From contig JBLIGW010000002.1 in NCBI GenBank assembly GCA_047635955.1, positions 1 to 37,276 of the forward strand: 37,276 bases of DNA, given 5' to 3'. Shown here in pieces: positions 1 to 8,504 of this stretch. Source of the DNA: WFTC01 sp047635955 (lineage in GTDB: Bacteria; Patescibacteriota; Gracilibacteria; UBA1369; 2-02-FULL-48-14). Made by a program: the position numbers and the translations under genes. Each line of letters begins with the position of its first letter. Within the stretch, counting starts at the first letter, position 1. Under the pieces are notes generated by a model. It was given only the letters and a program-made list of their open reading frames with translations, did no database searches and was not told the origin of the DNA.

Positions 1-105
1 CCCCCCCTTTCTAAAGTCCGTAAGCGTTCGATCGAAATCACAAATAATGTGAAGCTTGTCAGTTCCTGCTTGACTCAGGGCTTGAATTTTTTCTTGAAAA
101 CTCAT
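1..105 (-). CDS. HAD-superfamily hydrolase, N-terminal fragment
   Basis: Only the first 35 codons lie in the window; the gene continues past the left edge. The peptide contains CDFDRTLTD, which fits HAD motif I (DxDxT/V), where the first Asp is the phospho-acceptor nucleophile and the second is the general acid/base. The family includes phosphatases and pyrimidine 5'-nucleotidases, but substrate cannot be judged from so little sequence. The ATG overlaps the TGA of the upstream gene as ATGA, which points to translational coupling in one leftward operon. Confidence 0.6.
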   Translation of the reverse strand, partial: MSFQEKIQALSQAGTDKLHIICDFDRTLTDFRKGG

Positions 106-623
106 AAAGCAATCACACCACGGTAAGTCCATCCCGCTCCATTAACTGCTTCATGCAGTGGTTTTTTAAGTTCACGAGTATCAAAACGATACTTATAAAC
201 CTGACCAGGTTTAAACTCTTCAGTAAAGGCGTAAGCCGTTCCTCCAGAAATTTCCATTTTTTGACCTTGAAAGGCAGTGGCTGCAATACTCAGTTGAGGC
301 ACTCCAGCTCTCCAACTCACTGTAAATTCTCTATCCATCGCACGAATTTCATTATTTTCTTCATCAATTTTCATATGAATTCTAAAGACTTTTTTAAGAC
401 CTGCTTTAGCGAAAATCTCATACCACTTAGCATCTACAATTTTCCATTCAGCCAAAAAGTCTCCTGGCTCGTTGTGTTCAGTACGTCGAATCACAAAAGG
501 AGCACTATCACGATTCACAGCTAAAATTGCTTCCTTTAATTTTTCCACAGAAAGCACGGGCGTATTTGGATCTGGACGCCTTGTTCCTGTAAATGTATCC
601 CGTAATTTAGAAAATAATCCCAT
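102..623 (-). CDS. conserved hypothetical protein (173 aa)
   Basis: This is a soluble 173-residue protein with no signal peptide or membrane segment. The central part (about residues 58-125) has alternating charged and aromatic residues, including AEWKIVDAKW and FRIHMKIDEE, and the end reads AGWTYRGV. I recall this pattern from a widespread uncharacterised family that also occurs in actinobacteria, but I know no function for it. It is coupled by a 4-bp ATGA overlap to the HAD hydrolase downstream, so the two may act on a common substrate; that is inference. A CATAAT hexamer lies five bases before the ATG, so the message may be nearly leaderless. Confidence 0.75.
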   Translation of the reverse strand: MGLFSKLRDTFTGTRRPDPNTPVLSVEKLKEAILAVNRDSAPFVIRRTEHNEPGDFLAEWKIVDAKWYEIFAKAGLKKVFRIHMKIDEENNEIRAMDREFTVSWRAGVPQLSIAATAFQGQKMEISGGTAYAFTEEFKPGQVYKYRFDTRELKKPLHEAVNGAGWTYRGVIAL

Positions 624-669
624 ATGTAATTATGATATCATGCTCCTAATTATAAACAAACGCCTAAAC

Positions 670-894
670 ATGCGAAATCCAGAGTTCAAACAGGCCTTCG
701 AAACAATCATTCCACTACTATATAAATTAATTTATGTAATTCCAGGAATGCTCGTGCCTGCCGCTATAGCTATTTACTTTTTTGACGGTAAAAACTTAGT
801 GCAATTCCTTACACTCAATGCCTTTGCCGTTGTTCTTTATTTTGTTTTAAAAGCTCTAGTGATTTTCACTGAAAAGCAAGTTGAGAAGATGTAA
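670..894 (+). CDS. small two-helix membrane protein
   Basis: This is a 74-residue protein with two hydrophobic helices, about residues 17-36 (with IYVIPGMLVP) and 46-66, and a short charged tail, EKQVEKM. No known family is recognised. The ATG at 670 is chosen because it gives a compact protein; an in-frame ATG at 640 would add ten residues, and neither start has a clear ribosome-binding site. The gene ends one base before the stop of the convergent gene. A 5'-truncated paralogue lies at 3772-3945 with about two thirds identical residues, which supports this as a real, duplicated gene. Confidence 0.6.
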   Translation: MRNPEFKQAFETIIPLLYKLIYVIPGMLVPAAIAIYFFDGKNLVQFLTLNAFAVVLYFVLKALVIFTEKQVEKM

Positions 895-895
895 A

Positions 896-1903
896 TTAGT
901 CTCTCAACTCCTCCAAGATATGCTCGTAATCCAACTCTTCCATCAATTGAGTTGGCATTTCTTTTGCACGAGCCAAACTAGAACTCTCTTTATTGATTCT
1001 ACCAATAGAACCTAGTAATTCGACTAAAGCTCCTGGAATTTTCCTTCCCCCAAGGGCTTTAGAAACTTTTGATGCTCCTCCAAATATAAATAATGAACCT
1101 ACAATAAAAGAAATCGATGGAGCTACCAGTTCATCCTTATCCATATTTTTATATAGAAATTTCATAACTTTCACGCAAGAACAAAAATCTGCATAACTCA
1201 TGCCAGAAAGAGTGTCTACCGCCCCCACCATGTCTTCATAAGACTCAATAGGGCTACTCACCAAGTCCCAAACACCTGAAAAAACACCTTCAATACCATT
1301 TGCAGGAGCCAATAAAATTTCTTGATAATTCTCTAGGTCTGTTTGTCCAGACGCCCATTTAGCAAACTTATCCACATTACTTTCTGGGAAAAGTTCTTCC
1401 CAAATTAAATCTGCAAATTCACGAATTTCTATTTTTTGCTCTTCAGTAAACATATCTTCAATCACCTCTCCCGCCTTCTTCCCTAATTCAACAAGTTCTT
1501 CATTTTCACCTTCAAGCACTTCACTCAAAAGCCCATGCTGCAAAGTCTCCAATTCATTAGATTGAGCCGCTCCCAAACCCTCATTGAAATCTCGTACCCT
1601 AATATTGTATTGGTCCAATAAATTTTCATTATCCACATTCGGCGAATCTATTTTTTCACCTTTTAACAAAGCCCCTAAACCACCAATCATTTCGTCTAAA
1701 CCAGAAGATTTCTCCAATAAAGAATCATGCAGCGTTGAAACCTCTTCAGGCATATCTCCACGGAAAACAGCCAAAAGCCGTTCAATCCATTTACGTGTTT
1801 TTCTCAAAACTTCCTCTGACCGTTCAAGCCCAGCACTCAATAATGCAAGACCCTTTGGCACAATTGAAACCTTATCAAGATCCGAAGGCTTAAGCTCATT
1901 CAT
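896..1903 (-). CDS. hypothetical protein (335 aa), mostly helical
   Basis: The product is acidic, Leu- and Glu-rich and probably mostly helical. It has no signal peptide. A single moderately hydrophobic stretch at about residues 262-280 (ISFIVGSLFIFGGAS) is rich in Gly and Ser and could be a membrane hairpin or a buried helix. No conserved domain is recognised. It is convergent with the small membrane protein on one side and divergent from the AstE-like gene on the other, so it is probably monocistronic. The start follows an AT-rich stretch with TAAATT 11 bases ahead of the ATG. Confidence 0.7.
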   Translation of the reverse strand: MNELKPSDLDKVSIVPKGLALLSAGLERSEEVLRKTRKWIERLLAVFRGDMPEEVSTLHDSLLEKSSGLDEMIGGLGALLKGEKIDSPNVDNENLLDQYNIRVRDFNEGLGAAQSNELETLQHGLLSEVLEGENEELVELGKKAGEVIEDMFTEEQKIEIREFADLIWEELFPESNVDKFAKWASGQTDLENYQEILLAPANGIEGVFSGVWDLVSSPIESYEDMVGAVDTLSGMSYADFCSCVKVMKFLYKNMDKDELVAPSISFIVGSLFIFGGASKVSKALGGRKIPGALVELLGSIGRINKESSSLARAKEMPTQLMEELDYEHILEELRD

Positions 1904-1973
1904 AATTGTGATTTAATTTACAAATGAAGTCTATCACAAGCTGCTGTATACTTTAGTCACAAGAAAACAAATC

Positions 1974-2945
1974 ATGCTCAAAGCACACTCTCTCAAGGTA
2001 GAATTTGGAAACGAAAAAGTAGACATCCCCTACTTTAAAATTAAGGGACACAAGCCTGGTCCGAGTATTTTTCTTTCTGGAGGAATGCATGGTGATGAGA
2101 TAAATGGAATGGCCGTGATCGAAGCTTTTATAAGCCTCGCACTAGACACGAAACTCGCTGACCACTTACGAGGTGAAATCACAATTATTCCACTCTTGAA
2201 TCCCAGTGGATTTGCACACATGCAACGAGAAGTTTTTGAAGACGGCATTGATTTGAATCGCTCTTTTGGTTTAGAAAAAGTTGAAAGCTTGGCGCATCAA
2301 ATGGCTGCCGATCTCACGGAAAAAATATTCACCCATTGTGAATTTGGAATGGACTTTCACGACGCCGGAAAGCGTTCCGTCTTACTTCCCCACTCTCGCA
2401 TTCATAAAAATGAAGCCTGCGGATCCACTCGTAAAATGGGGCAAATTTTAGGGACTAAAATCATTGTAGAACGAGAAGGTCATGAAAACATGATGGCCAT
2501 TTATTTAAATCAAAAACATCAAATTCCTGTGCTCACCGTAGAAACCGGAGGTGCGCAAATTCTTTTCCCTGATTTCATTGAAACCGCCCTGCAGGGCATT
2601 CAAAACATACTCATAAGTAAGGACATGATGGACGGTGAAATCAAACTTCCTAAAGAGCAGTATTTTCTGCACGAACGCTATGGAGTCAAAATAGACACCG
2701 CAGCAGAAATTAAATTCAGCACTAAACTCGGCGACAATGTGCATGCCGGCGAAGTGATCGGGAAAATATATCACCCACAATCGGGTCGCCATGAAAGCAT
2801 CACTAGCCCAATGTGCGGAATTATTTTCTCACAATGGCAGCGCAACCAAGTTCCCGCTGAGGAGATCATCTACTCCATACTAGAAACAGAAAAGTGCCAC
2901 GTTAAGCGCAGCACTCTAGATAAATTTGAAAAGGTGGAGATGTAA
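1974..2945 (+). CDS. succinylglutamate desuccinylase/aspartoacylase-family metallohydrolase
   Basis: This is a zinc carboxypeptidase-fold (M14-like) amidohydrolase of the AstE/AspA family, which cleaves N-acyl groups from amino-acid-like substrates. The zinc ligands fit GGMHGDE (His39, Glu42) and His129 in DFHDAG; Glu190 in VETGG is the likely catalytic base, and DLNRSF (93-98) is the usual substrate-side motif. At 323 residues it has the normal length, with a C-terminal beta-barrel-like portion. The exact acyl substrate cannot be told from sequence, and no arginine-catabolism genes are nearby, so a true AstE role is unlikely. A TATACT hexamer about 27 bases before the ATG may be the -10 box. 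Confidence 0.85.
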   Translation: MLKAHSLKVEFGNEKVDIPYFKIKGHKPGPSIFLSGGMHGDEINGMAVIEAFISLALDTKLADHLRGEITIIPLLNPSGFAHMQREVFEDGIDLNRSFGLEKVESLAHQMAADLTEKIFTHCEFGMDFHDAGKRSVLLPHSRIHKNEACGSTRKMGQILGTKIIVEREGHENMMAIYLNQKHQIPVLTVETGGAQILFPDFIETALQGIQNILISKDMMDGEIKLPKEQYFLHERYGVKIDTAAEIKFSTKLGDNVHAGEVIGKIYHPQSGRHESITSPMCGIIFSQWQRNQVPAEEIIYSILETEKCHVKRSTLDKFEKVEM

Positions 2946-2946
2946 A

Positions 2947-3627
2947 TTAGTAGTTCAACGTTACGCTTCCATAGATTCCATTACTGTCAGACTCCATAGA
3001 GAAATGCGCATCGTCACTTAAATTAGTCCAAGAATATTCTGTGTAGTCTGCGTCATAAACACATACATCACGCATATAGACCTTTGCATTTGTCGCGTCT
3101 GCTCCTTCAACTAATTCACCATAGACCAAAACCAATCTAGCTTCACCGCTAGTCAAACTTGATAAAGTCGGCTGAAAGTACAAACTACTTAAAGAGCTAT
3201 AAGAAGTGTAATTGTTTGAGGCAATTGCCGATTCCAAATCTGTATCTCCAGTAACCACATACATTCGTGCATCAGTTAAATCATCCCCAAATTTCATACT
3301 ATCATTTCCCGTAGATTTGAATTTAAATTCATAACATGGCTCAGCTTCATCAGCATATGAAACGTACCAACTCCCAAGTAGAGTGAAACCATCTACGTCA
3401 ATATTGCTAGGAACGTCTTCGTTCACTGTCATCAATACAGCCGTTTCATCTTCATCACCGCCTCCTAAGTTAGACCCAGGAAATGGCTTTGTATCAAGTT
3501 CATTAGCCCCTCGTCCACCGCTAAAGTTAAATCTACCTTGTAGATCATCACTTGAAGTAAAATAAGCAGAACCCACTAAAACAAGCGTCACCGCTGCAAG
3601 CCCGATGAATAGTTTTCCTTTAGTCAT
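2947..3627 (-). CDS. exported hypothetical protein (226 aa)
   Basis: The N-terminus (MTKGK, then a hydrophobic run of about 17 residues) is a signal peptide or a single membrane anchor. It is followed by a Gly/Asp-rich linker (about residues 30-60) and a Ser/Tyr/Asp-rich extracytoplasmic domain with two Cys (in EPCYEF and RDVCVY) that could form a disulfide. No family is recognised. It converges on the AstE-like gene with one base between the stop codons. Confidence 0.7.
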   Translation of the reverse strand: MTKGKLFIGLAAVTLVLVGSAYFTSSDDLQGRFNFSGGRGANELDTKPFPGSNLGGGDEDETAVLMTVNEDVPSNIDVDGFTLLGSWYVSYADEAEPCYEFKFKSTGNDSMKFGDDLTDARMYVVTGDTDLESAIASNNYTSYSSLSSLYFQPTLSSLTSGEARLVLVYGELVEGADATNAKVYMRDVCVYDADYTEYSWTNLSDDAHFSMESDSNGIYGSVTLNY

Positions 3628-3771
3628 AATGTAAAAAAAGGTTAGTAATACTAGCTAAACCCTAATTATAGGAGAACGAATAAATCGTTTCTGGCCAAGT
3701 GCCAAGTTAAAACTATATTAATAATCCAGATATAGATTCTCAATGCTCAGCGCCGTAAGTACCCACCACAC

Positions 3772-3945
3772 CTGTCACACAAGCTGATTTATGTCATTCC
3801 AGGTATCTTGGTTCCTTCTTCCATTGCCATCTACTTTTTTGAAAATAAAAACCTCATTCAATTCGTCAGCCTCAATGTCTTTGCGATTGTCCTATTCTTC
3901 ATACTCAAATGGCTTCTGAAACTTACTGAGAAGCAAAGATCGTAG
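3772..3945 (+). pseudogene. 5'-truncated copy of the small two-helix membrane protein
   Basis: Read in frame from 3772, this stretch gives KLIYVIPGILVP followed by SSIAIYFFENKNL and ends in LTEKQRS and TAG. It aligns without gaps to residues 19 onward of the protein at 670-894, with about 36 of 53 positions identical. The equivalent of the first 18 residues is missing and no ATG, GTG or TTG precedes it in frame, so it looks like a decayed duplicate. It occupies most of the 340-bp gap between the flanking genes; the rest of that gap (3628-3771) shows nothing else I can name. Confidence 0.75.
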
Positions 3946-3966
3946 AGGAATAGACCTATAATTTTA

Positions 3967-4581
3967 TTAATTTACAAGCAACCACATCAAAAATCCATGC
4001 CCTAAGAGCATGACTGAAAGGACCCAATAGAGCCACTTAAAGGTCGTTAATTCAAAATAAATTTCTTGGATCAGCGTTTCAAGTTCACGATCAAATTCTT
4101 CACAGGCTTTTTCTTTATTCTTTTCAAGTAAGGCTTGTTTGGCAATTTCAATAAGTTTCAATATGGGGATTTGTTGAAGTATCAACTTCACAGGGAATCG
4201 AAATATCCATGGGAAGGATTGGAGTTGCTCATCAATCAACTCTCCTCTTCTGACTTTCTCATCATTAATATTTTTCTTAATTTGCATCAAGATGGCTTTG
4301 CTGAACTTCTTTCTCATGGGGGCCAATTCATCAAAAAGCAGTTTGAAAAGTTCCAAAGATGCCAGTTGATACAGTCTCCATAGGACATAGAGCCCGGTCA
4401 CGAATACCCAGGCAAGAATCAAAAGAAACTTAAGAAAAGGCAGGGTGAATCCCAACTCACGAGCAAAAACCAACCATAAATCCACCGCTATGATGCTGAA
4501 GTTGAGCCCCCATATCAAAAGCAATAAGGCTGCAAATTGAAGCAGACGCTTTGAGCCGAGTTTCAAAATATTTTTCAACAT
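3967..4581 (-). CDS. membrane protein with central cytoplasmic helical region (204 aa)
   Basis: There are two hydrophobic helices near the N-terminus (about residues 14-35 and 45-68), a long Lys/Glu-rich region (about 75-175), and a C-terminal helix ending LGHGFLMWLLVN. No known family is recognised. Its start is well defined: an extended -10 element (TG-T-TATAAT on the minus strand, 4596-4588) ends exactly six bases before the ATG, which suggests a leaderless message. Confidence 0.7.
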   Translation of the reverse strand: MLKNILKLGSKRLLQFAALLLLIWGLNFSIIAVDLWLVFARELGFTLPFLKFLLILAWVFVTGLYVLWRLYQLASLELFKLLFDELAPMRKKFSKAILMQIKKNINDEKVRRGELIDEQLQSFPWIFRFPVKLILQQIPILKLIEIAKQALLEKNKEKACEEFDRELETLIQEIYFELTTFKWLYWVLSVMLLGHGFLMWLLVN

Positions 4582-4587
4582 AGCTCA

Positions 4588-4596
4588 ATTATAACA
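4588..4596 (-). promoter_or_regulatory. extended -10 promoter for a leaderless transcript
   Basis: The minus strand reads TGTTATAAT, then six bases, then the ATG at 4581. The TATAAT is a perfect -10 hexamer with an extended TGn. No good -35 is visible. With the usual distance of about seven bases from the -10 box, transcription would start at the A of the ATG. Confidence 0.6.
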
Positions 4597-4597
4597 C

Positions 4598-4885
4598 CTG
4601 AATCTCAGCAAGCCTGAAGAAAGTTTCGACTTCCATAATCGTGGTTCTCTTCGCCAGGACCAAGTAAAAGCACTCACAGACGAATTTCTCGAAGAATGCG
4701 AGGACCGCGCACTAAGCAAAGTGTTATTTATAATTGGAAAAGGTCTACACTCAAAAAAGGGCATGCCAGTCATAAAACCATTCTTGAAAAAATACCTCAG
4801 TAGCCACCCCAACGTTCTACGTGTTTACGAGGGCCGGCGCGATCGAGGTGGAAGTGGAACACTCGAGGTGATTCTAAACTTCTAG
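4598..4885 (+). pseudogene. Smr-domain gene remnant without a canonical start
   Basis: The open frame after a TAA at 4592-4594 encodes an Smr (MutS2 C-terminal type) domain of about 95 residues, recognised by FDFHNRG, DEFLEECEDR, LFIIGKGLHSKKG and GGSGTLEVIL. Smr domains normally act as nucleases. No ATG, GTG or TTG precedes the domain; only CTG at 4598 could start it. The two signature motifs are eroded, with DLHG replaced by DFHN and HGKG by IGKG. It is therefore most likely a decaying gene, though a CTG-started protein cannot be excluded. Confidence 0.65.
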
Positions 4886-4916
4886 TGGCAGGGCCGGCGT
4901 CCGCAATGTTCAAACC
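4886..4916 (-). repeat. tRNA-3'-end-like element, copy A
   Basis: The plus strand starts TGGCAGGGCC and ends ATGTTCAAACC. On the minus strand this reads as a T-loop-like GGTTTGAACAT followed by GGCCCTGCCA, resembling a tRNA T-arm joined to an acceptor end with CCA. Related copies are at 7851-7877 and 10236-10265, and the same layout forms the 3' end of tRNA-Trp at 11217. It begins directly after the Smr remnant. Confidence 0.55.
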
Positions 4917-4922
4917 AATCAT

Positions 4923-6611
4923 TTATAAGTCAAATACCCATAGGTAGTTTTTCAAGAAGATGCGTCCGGTCTCGGTCTCTTCATCGTCATAGTTCTCGGG
5001 TAAATCTCCTAAAAGTTCCTGCTTAAGCGCTTCATACGCTCCTGCATCTCCCAGGGCTTCATAGGCCAACAAAGCAAAATAGTAAGTTCTAATACTGGCC
5101 GGATTCATAGAAAAGGCTTCCCTGATTTTTTGATTCGTAAGCTCAAGATCTCCCTGCTCAGCGGCGAGCCAGGCCTCTAGAATGGGACACTCAGGATCCA
5201 TATCTTCACATTTCAATAAATAGTTTTCTACAAGAGGGTGAAACTCATCCGTCTCAAGTGCCAAGAAAAATTCGCTAGCCTCAAGTAAAACCACTCGATC
5301 ATAGGGGTAAATCTGTATCGCTCTCTGAAAATGATGCGCGCTACTTTCCAAATCGTTCTGACTCAAAGCCTCAGAAGCTTGTTCATAATGCCAATGCCCC
5401 ACGCTTCTCCATCCCAGCCAAGCTAGGTTCAATAAACACAAAATGAGTAGGGTCATCATCACTGGACGACGTGGCACGCTCCCCTGCCAGACTTTCTGTT
5501 GAGAAACCACCGTCCCCATCATGGCCCACATAAAAATACCCGTTGTTAAGACTTCAAAACCAAATAAGAGCGTCACCATATAAGCAAATATTCCTTTCAC
5601 TAAAGGAGATGAACGCATAGGCCAGAGTATTGAAGCAAAGACAGTGAGGATTAAAATTAGTCCCACAAATCCAAATTCAACAAGCCATTCGAGTAGGATA
5701 TTATGAGGACTTGTCGCTAAAGAACTTAAGGATTCGAATTCCCACAATGCAGGTGTTGCAAAGGGTGACGAAACATAAGAGTAGAGATCCAATCCATGGC
5801 CCCAGGGCCAGGCGCTAATCACATCAAAGCTAGTCATCCACATTTCTTGCCGTGCGCTCATACTTCTCAGAAGAGACGCCGTACTTGGAAAAATCATCAA
5901 AAGACTGAGCCCTCCAAGAAGTAAAATTGCCGCTGCTGCCCACCATGACCCTGTAAGCATCAGAAGCAAGAGCCCCATTCCAATAAACCCTGCTTTGCTT
6001 CCGGTAGTGGCCAAAGCTAAAACAATCAAACTGAGCCACATCCCTCGTTCTTTTCCTTTTGAGTTCAACCAAATAAGCGGGGTTCCCAGAACTAAAAAAC
6101 TCGCCAACCAATTGGGGTTAGCTAGGGTAGAAAAACTTCTAAATAAGAACATTTCCTCGATCCATAGGCCTCGCAAGGGATCCAAACCAAGCCACTGAAT
6201 AAGTGCGTATCCACTTACGATCGCCATCAAATAGAGCCAAACTCGACTCTTCCACAGATCCCCCCCCATGGTGAGCGCGGCAACAAATATAGCAAGGCTG
6301 AGCATTTGAATCATCCACCCCTGCATCGCACTAGACGTTCCTACTAAACTAGAAAAGGGCGCGGGTGAAAAAATTGTTGCGATCGTAAGCAAGAGAAAGT
6401 AAGACAGCACAAGAAACACAGATCTATTCAACTCCAAGCGTCCCCCTTTCATTACTACCAATCCAAAAAACACACTCAATCCCAAACTCAAGGCAAGTGC
6501 CTTAGGTAAGGCGAACCCAAGCCAAGACCAGGTACTGAACAACAAAACAGTTGAGACTATAGTCAATATTAAAACCCACTTTGAGCTCTTGAGAAATTGG
6601 GAGCTAGTCAT
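4923..6611 (-). CDS. O-antigen ligase-like polytopic membrane protein with C-terminal TPR
   Basis: About ten hydrophobic helices fill residues 10-400. The large loop contains GHGLDLYSYVSS and SPHNILLEWLVEFGFVG, the pattern of the Wzy/WaaL (PF04932) fold, whose members polymerise or ligate undecaprenyl-linked glycans on the outer face of the membrane. The last 150 residues are soluble and carry TPR-like helices (HFQRAIQIYPYDRVV, REAFSMNPASIRTYY). The ATG at 6611 is chosen over an upstream TTG at 6662 because the latter would run into the divergent gene; a possible TTGGTT...TAACTT promoter lies between. The neighbouring glycosyltransferases and SLH proteins suggest a role in surface glycan or S-layer assembly, which is inference. 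Confidence 0.8.
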   Translation of the reverse strand: MTSSQFLKSSKWVLILTIVSTVLLFSTWSWLGFALPKALALSLGLSVFFGLVVMKGGRLELNRSVFLVLSYFLLLTIATIFSPAPFSSLVGTSSAMQGWMIQMLSLAIFVAALTMGGDLWKSRVWLYLMAIVSGYALIQWLGLDPLRGLWIEEMFLFRSFSTLANPNWLASFLVLGTPLIWLNSKGKERGMWLSLIVLALATTGSKAGFIGMGLLLLMLTGSWWAAAAILLLGGLSLLMIFPSTASLLRSMSARQEMWMTSFDVISAWPWGHGLDLYSYVSSPFATPALWEFESLSSLATSPHNILLEWLVEFGFVGLILILTVFASILWPMRSSPLVKGIFAYMVTLLFGFEVLTTGIFMWAMMGTVVSQQKVWQGSVPRRPVMMTLLILCLLNLAWLGWRSVGHWHYEQASEALSQNDLESSAHHFQRAIQIYPYDRVVLLEASEFFLALETDEFHPLVENYLLKCEDMDPECPILEAWLAAEQGDLELTNQKIREAFSMNPASIRTYYFALLAYEALGDAGAYEALKQELLGDLPENYDDEETETGRIFLKNYLWVFDL

Positions 6612-6655
6612 TATTTGCTTTAAGTTAAGTGCATCCACAGTGTAACCAATACTCC

Positions 6656-7783
6656 ATGCCAAAGACCAAACTTATTATTGCCCTACTTATTGTAGGTATT
6701 GCCGGTGCTTCTCTTGCCTCTGTACACAACAAGCCAATTGAAATTGAAGAAGAGATAGTTCAGCTCAGTAGTGAGACTCATGAAATCGGTGAATTCTACA
6801 TTGACCCTAGTGATATTGAACTCACCATGGGTGATTCATACACTTTTTTAAGCTACACTCAAGAAGACACTCGAGAGGTCAACACTCAAAGTGAATGGAC
6901 GATCCTCCGTGATGATGAAGTTCCTACTGAAGTCCTACTTGAAGACTGTGAGGACAGCTTTGAATGCACCGTTTATATTGGTGATGTACCGGGTGAACTC
7001 ACCCTCACCGCCGTATCAGGAGATGACGAAACAAGCGCCACTATCAACGTTCCTGACTCAGTAGAAGTGACACTCGGATTTTCAGATGAAGTACCAGAAT
7101 GGGCTGCGGTAGACATTGCTATTCTGGAAGAAAGGGGAATAATGACGGGTTACGCAGACGGAAGTTTTGGCCCTGCAGACAATGTGACTCGCGGGCAGTT
7201 CATTACCTTGCTGTACCGACTCATACCCTTTACAGGACTCAACCCGAGTGCCGCCATCGAAACCTACGATTGTGACATCTATTCGGATCTGGATGAAACT
7301 CATTACGCCTACGAACCATTATGTTTTGCAGCAAATAATTCTTGGCTAGAGGACATCACTCTATCTGAAGATAGTATTCAAGCAGACAAAACGATCACCC
7401 GAGCGGAAGCAGCTCAATTGCTGACAAGTGCTGTCTTGAAAGCACACGCTGTCACTATGTTCTCACACAACAGTAGCCTGGATGCAGACGAACTCGAAAC
7501 TTACTTTTATGATGGCTTCGCCGCCCTTACATTCTCTGATGTAGATAGAGCTACAAAATACGCTTATGCGATAGGAGTAGCAGACTATTTCGACATTATG
7601 AATGGGACCAGCAATAGCACCCCATACAATGAATTCAATCCAAGCTCCTCACTCAACCGTGCTGAAACAGCCGTAATCATTTGGCGAATGCTAAATCGAT
7701 ATATACTTGTTGATGAGGAAGACCTTGAGATCAGTATTGATCAAGACATACTTGACCAAGTTGAAACAGAAAACACCCCTTAA
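6656..7783 (+). CDS. S-layer homology (SLH) domain surface protein with Ig-like region
   Basis: The 375-residue product starts with a signal peptide (MPKTKLIIALLIVGIAGASLA). Residues about 45-135 form an Ig/BIG-like beta domain with two Cys (EDCEDSFEC). Three SLH domains follow, at about 142-190 (GYADGSFGPADNVTRGQF), 208-262 (ITRAEAAQLL) and 293-352 (NPSSSLNRAETAVIIW). SLH domains hold proteins on the cell wall or S-layer through secondary wall polymers. The ATG at 6656 is preferred over one at 6629 because it begins the signal peptide directly. A clear terminator follows the stop. Confidence 0.9.
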   Translation: MPKTKLIIALLIVGIAGASLASVHNKPIEIEEEIVQLSSETHEIGEFYIDPSDIELTMGDSYTFLSYTQEDTREVNTQSEWTILRDDEVPTEVLLEDCEDSFECTVYIGDVPGELTLTAVSGDDETSATINVPDSVEVTLGFSDEVPEWAAVDIAILEERGIMTGYADGSFGPADNVTRGQFITLLYRLIPFTGLNPSAAIETYDCDIYSDLDETHYAYEPLCFAANNSWLEDITLSEDSIQADKTITRAEAAQLLTSAVLKAHAVTMFSHNSSLDADELETYFYDGFAALTFSDVDRATKYAYAIGVADYFDIMNGTSNSTPYNEFNPSSSLNRAETAVIIWRMLNRYILVDEEDLEISIDQDILDQVETENTP

Positions 7784-7810
7784 GCAATTATTGTAAACAT
7801 CACTTCAGCC

Positions 7811-7843
7811 AAAAAGCCTTGAGACCCTCTTGAGGCTTTTTTT
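7811..7843 (+). terminator. rho-independent terminator after the SLH gene
   Basis: An AAAAAGCCT...AGGCTTTTTTT hairpin with an inner GAG/CTC pair and a run of seven T lies 28 bases after the SLH stop codon. Confidence 0.85.
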
Positions 7844-7850
7844 ATGACCT

Positions 7851-7877
7851 TGGCAGAGCCTTACAGGATGTTCGAAC
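7851..7877 (-). repeat. tRNA-3'-end-like element, copy B
   Basis: The plus strand starts TGGCAGAGCC and ends GATGTTCGAAC, so the minus strand reads GTTCGAACATC...GGCTCTGCCA. It has the same design as copies A and C and as the tRNA-Trp 3' end. It follows the SLH terminator by seven bases. Confidence 0.6.
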
Positions 7878-7951
7878 TAATCAATTTCACGACCTGACAT
7901 GACAAATGATTAGAAAAATGTTACTATGACTCTTTAAGAGTAAACAATTAA

Positions 7952-8440
7952 ATGCGAAGAAAAAGTAATATCAATTTTAGAAAAAACTATAAAATCCGCG
8001 AGACCGTCTGGAAGCTGTTTGGCAAAATCATACTTTGGCAGCTAATAATGGTCTTCGTTTCCTATATGGTAATAGTTGGTTTAAGCGAGAGCTTTATATT
8101 TGTAAGCGCAGCTTTTAACCTGCTGGGGGTCTCTTATATAGTCTTAGCTTGGTTAAATAGATTTTATATTGTGTCAGAAGAAGCAATATCAAAAACAACT
8201 GGCGTATTTTTTAGTCAAACTCGCACATTTGATATAGGTTCAATTGTATCTGTAAAATTAAAACAAAATATAATTAGTCGAATATTTGGTTATGGAAGTG
8301 TAGTCCTAGAAAACGCTCTTACAGAAGAAGACATCACCATGGAAGATGTTAATGCACCCTACAAACAAGCTAGTTTAATTGAAAAGCAACGTTTAAAAGA
8401 GATATCGGGAAGCCCAAGACGGAAAATTGTGCCACGGTAA
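7952..8440 (+). CDS. membrane protein with bacterial PH domain (bPH2/YdbS-like)
   Basis: Two membrane helices (about residues 25-47 and 50-70) are followed by a PH-like domain. Its signature reads RFYIVSEEAISKTTG and then VSVKLKQNIISRIFGYGSVVL, the part of the PF03703 family where strands lead into FGYG. The protein is probably anchored in the cytoplasmic membrane with the PH domain inside; the family's function is unknown. AT-rich codon choice, with many ATA and TTA codons, sets it apart from its neighbours and fits a laterally acquired gene in this accessory stretch. Confidence 0.75.
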   Translation: MRRKSNINFRKNYKIRETVWKLFGKIILWQLIMVFVSYMVIVGLSESFIFVSAAFNLLGVSYIVLAWLNRFYIVSEEAISKTTGVFFSQTRTFDIGSIVSVKLKQNIISRIFGYGSVVLENALTEEDITMEDVNAPYKQASLIEKQRLKEISGSPRRKIVPR

Positions 8441-8504
8441 GAGACTTAATAAAAAAACACCGTAATAGGTCAACATTATTTATAGATTTAAAAAACTTTA
8501 TATC

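Noticed and set aside
153..524. Plus-strand open frame opposite the 173-residue conserved gene
   Set aside because: It is antisense to a gene with recognisable conservation, has unusual composition and no family pattern.
4585..4812. Minus-strand open frame over the Smr remnant
   Set aside because: The plus-strand frame shows clear Smr-domain residues, so this is a shadow.
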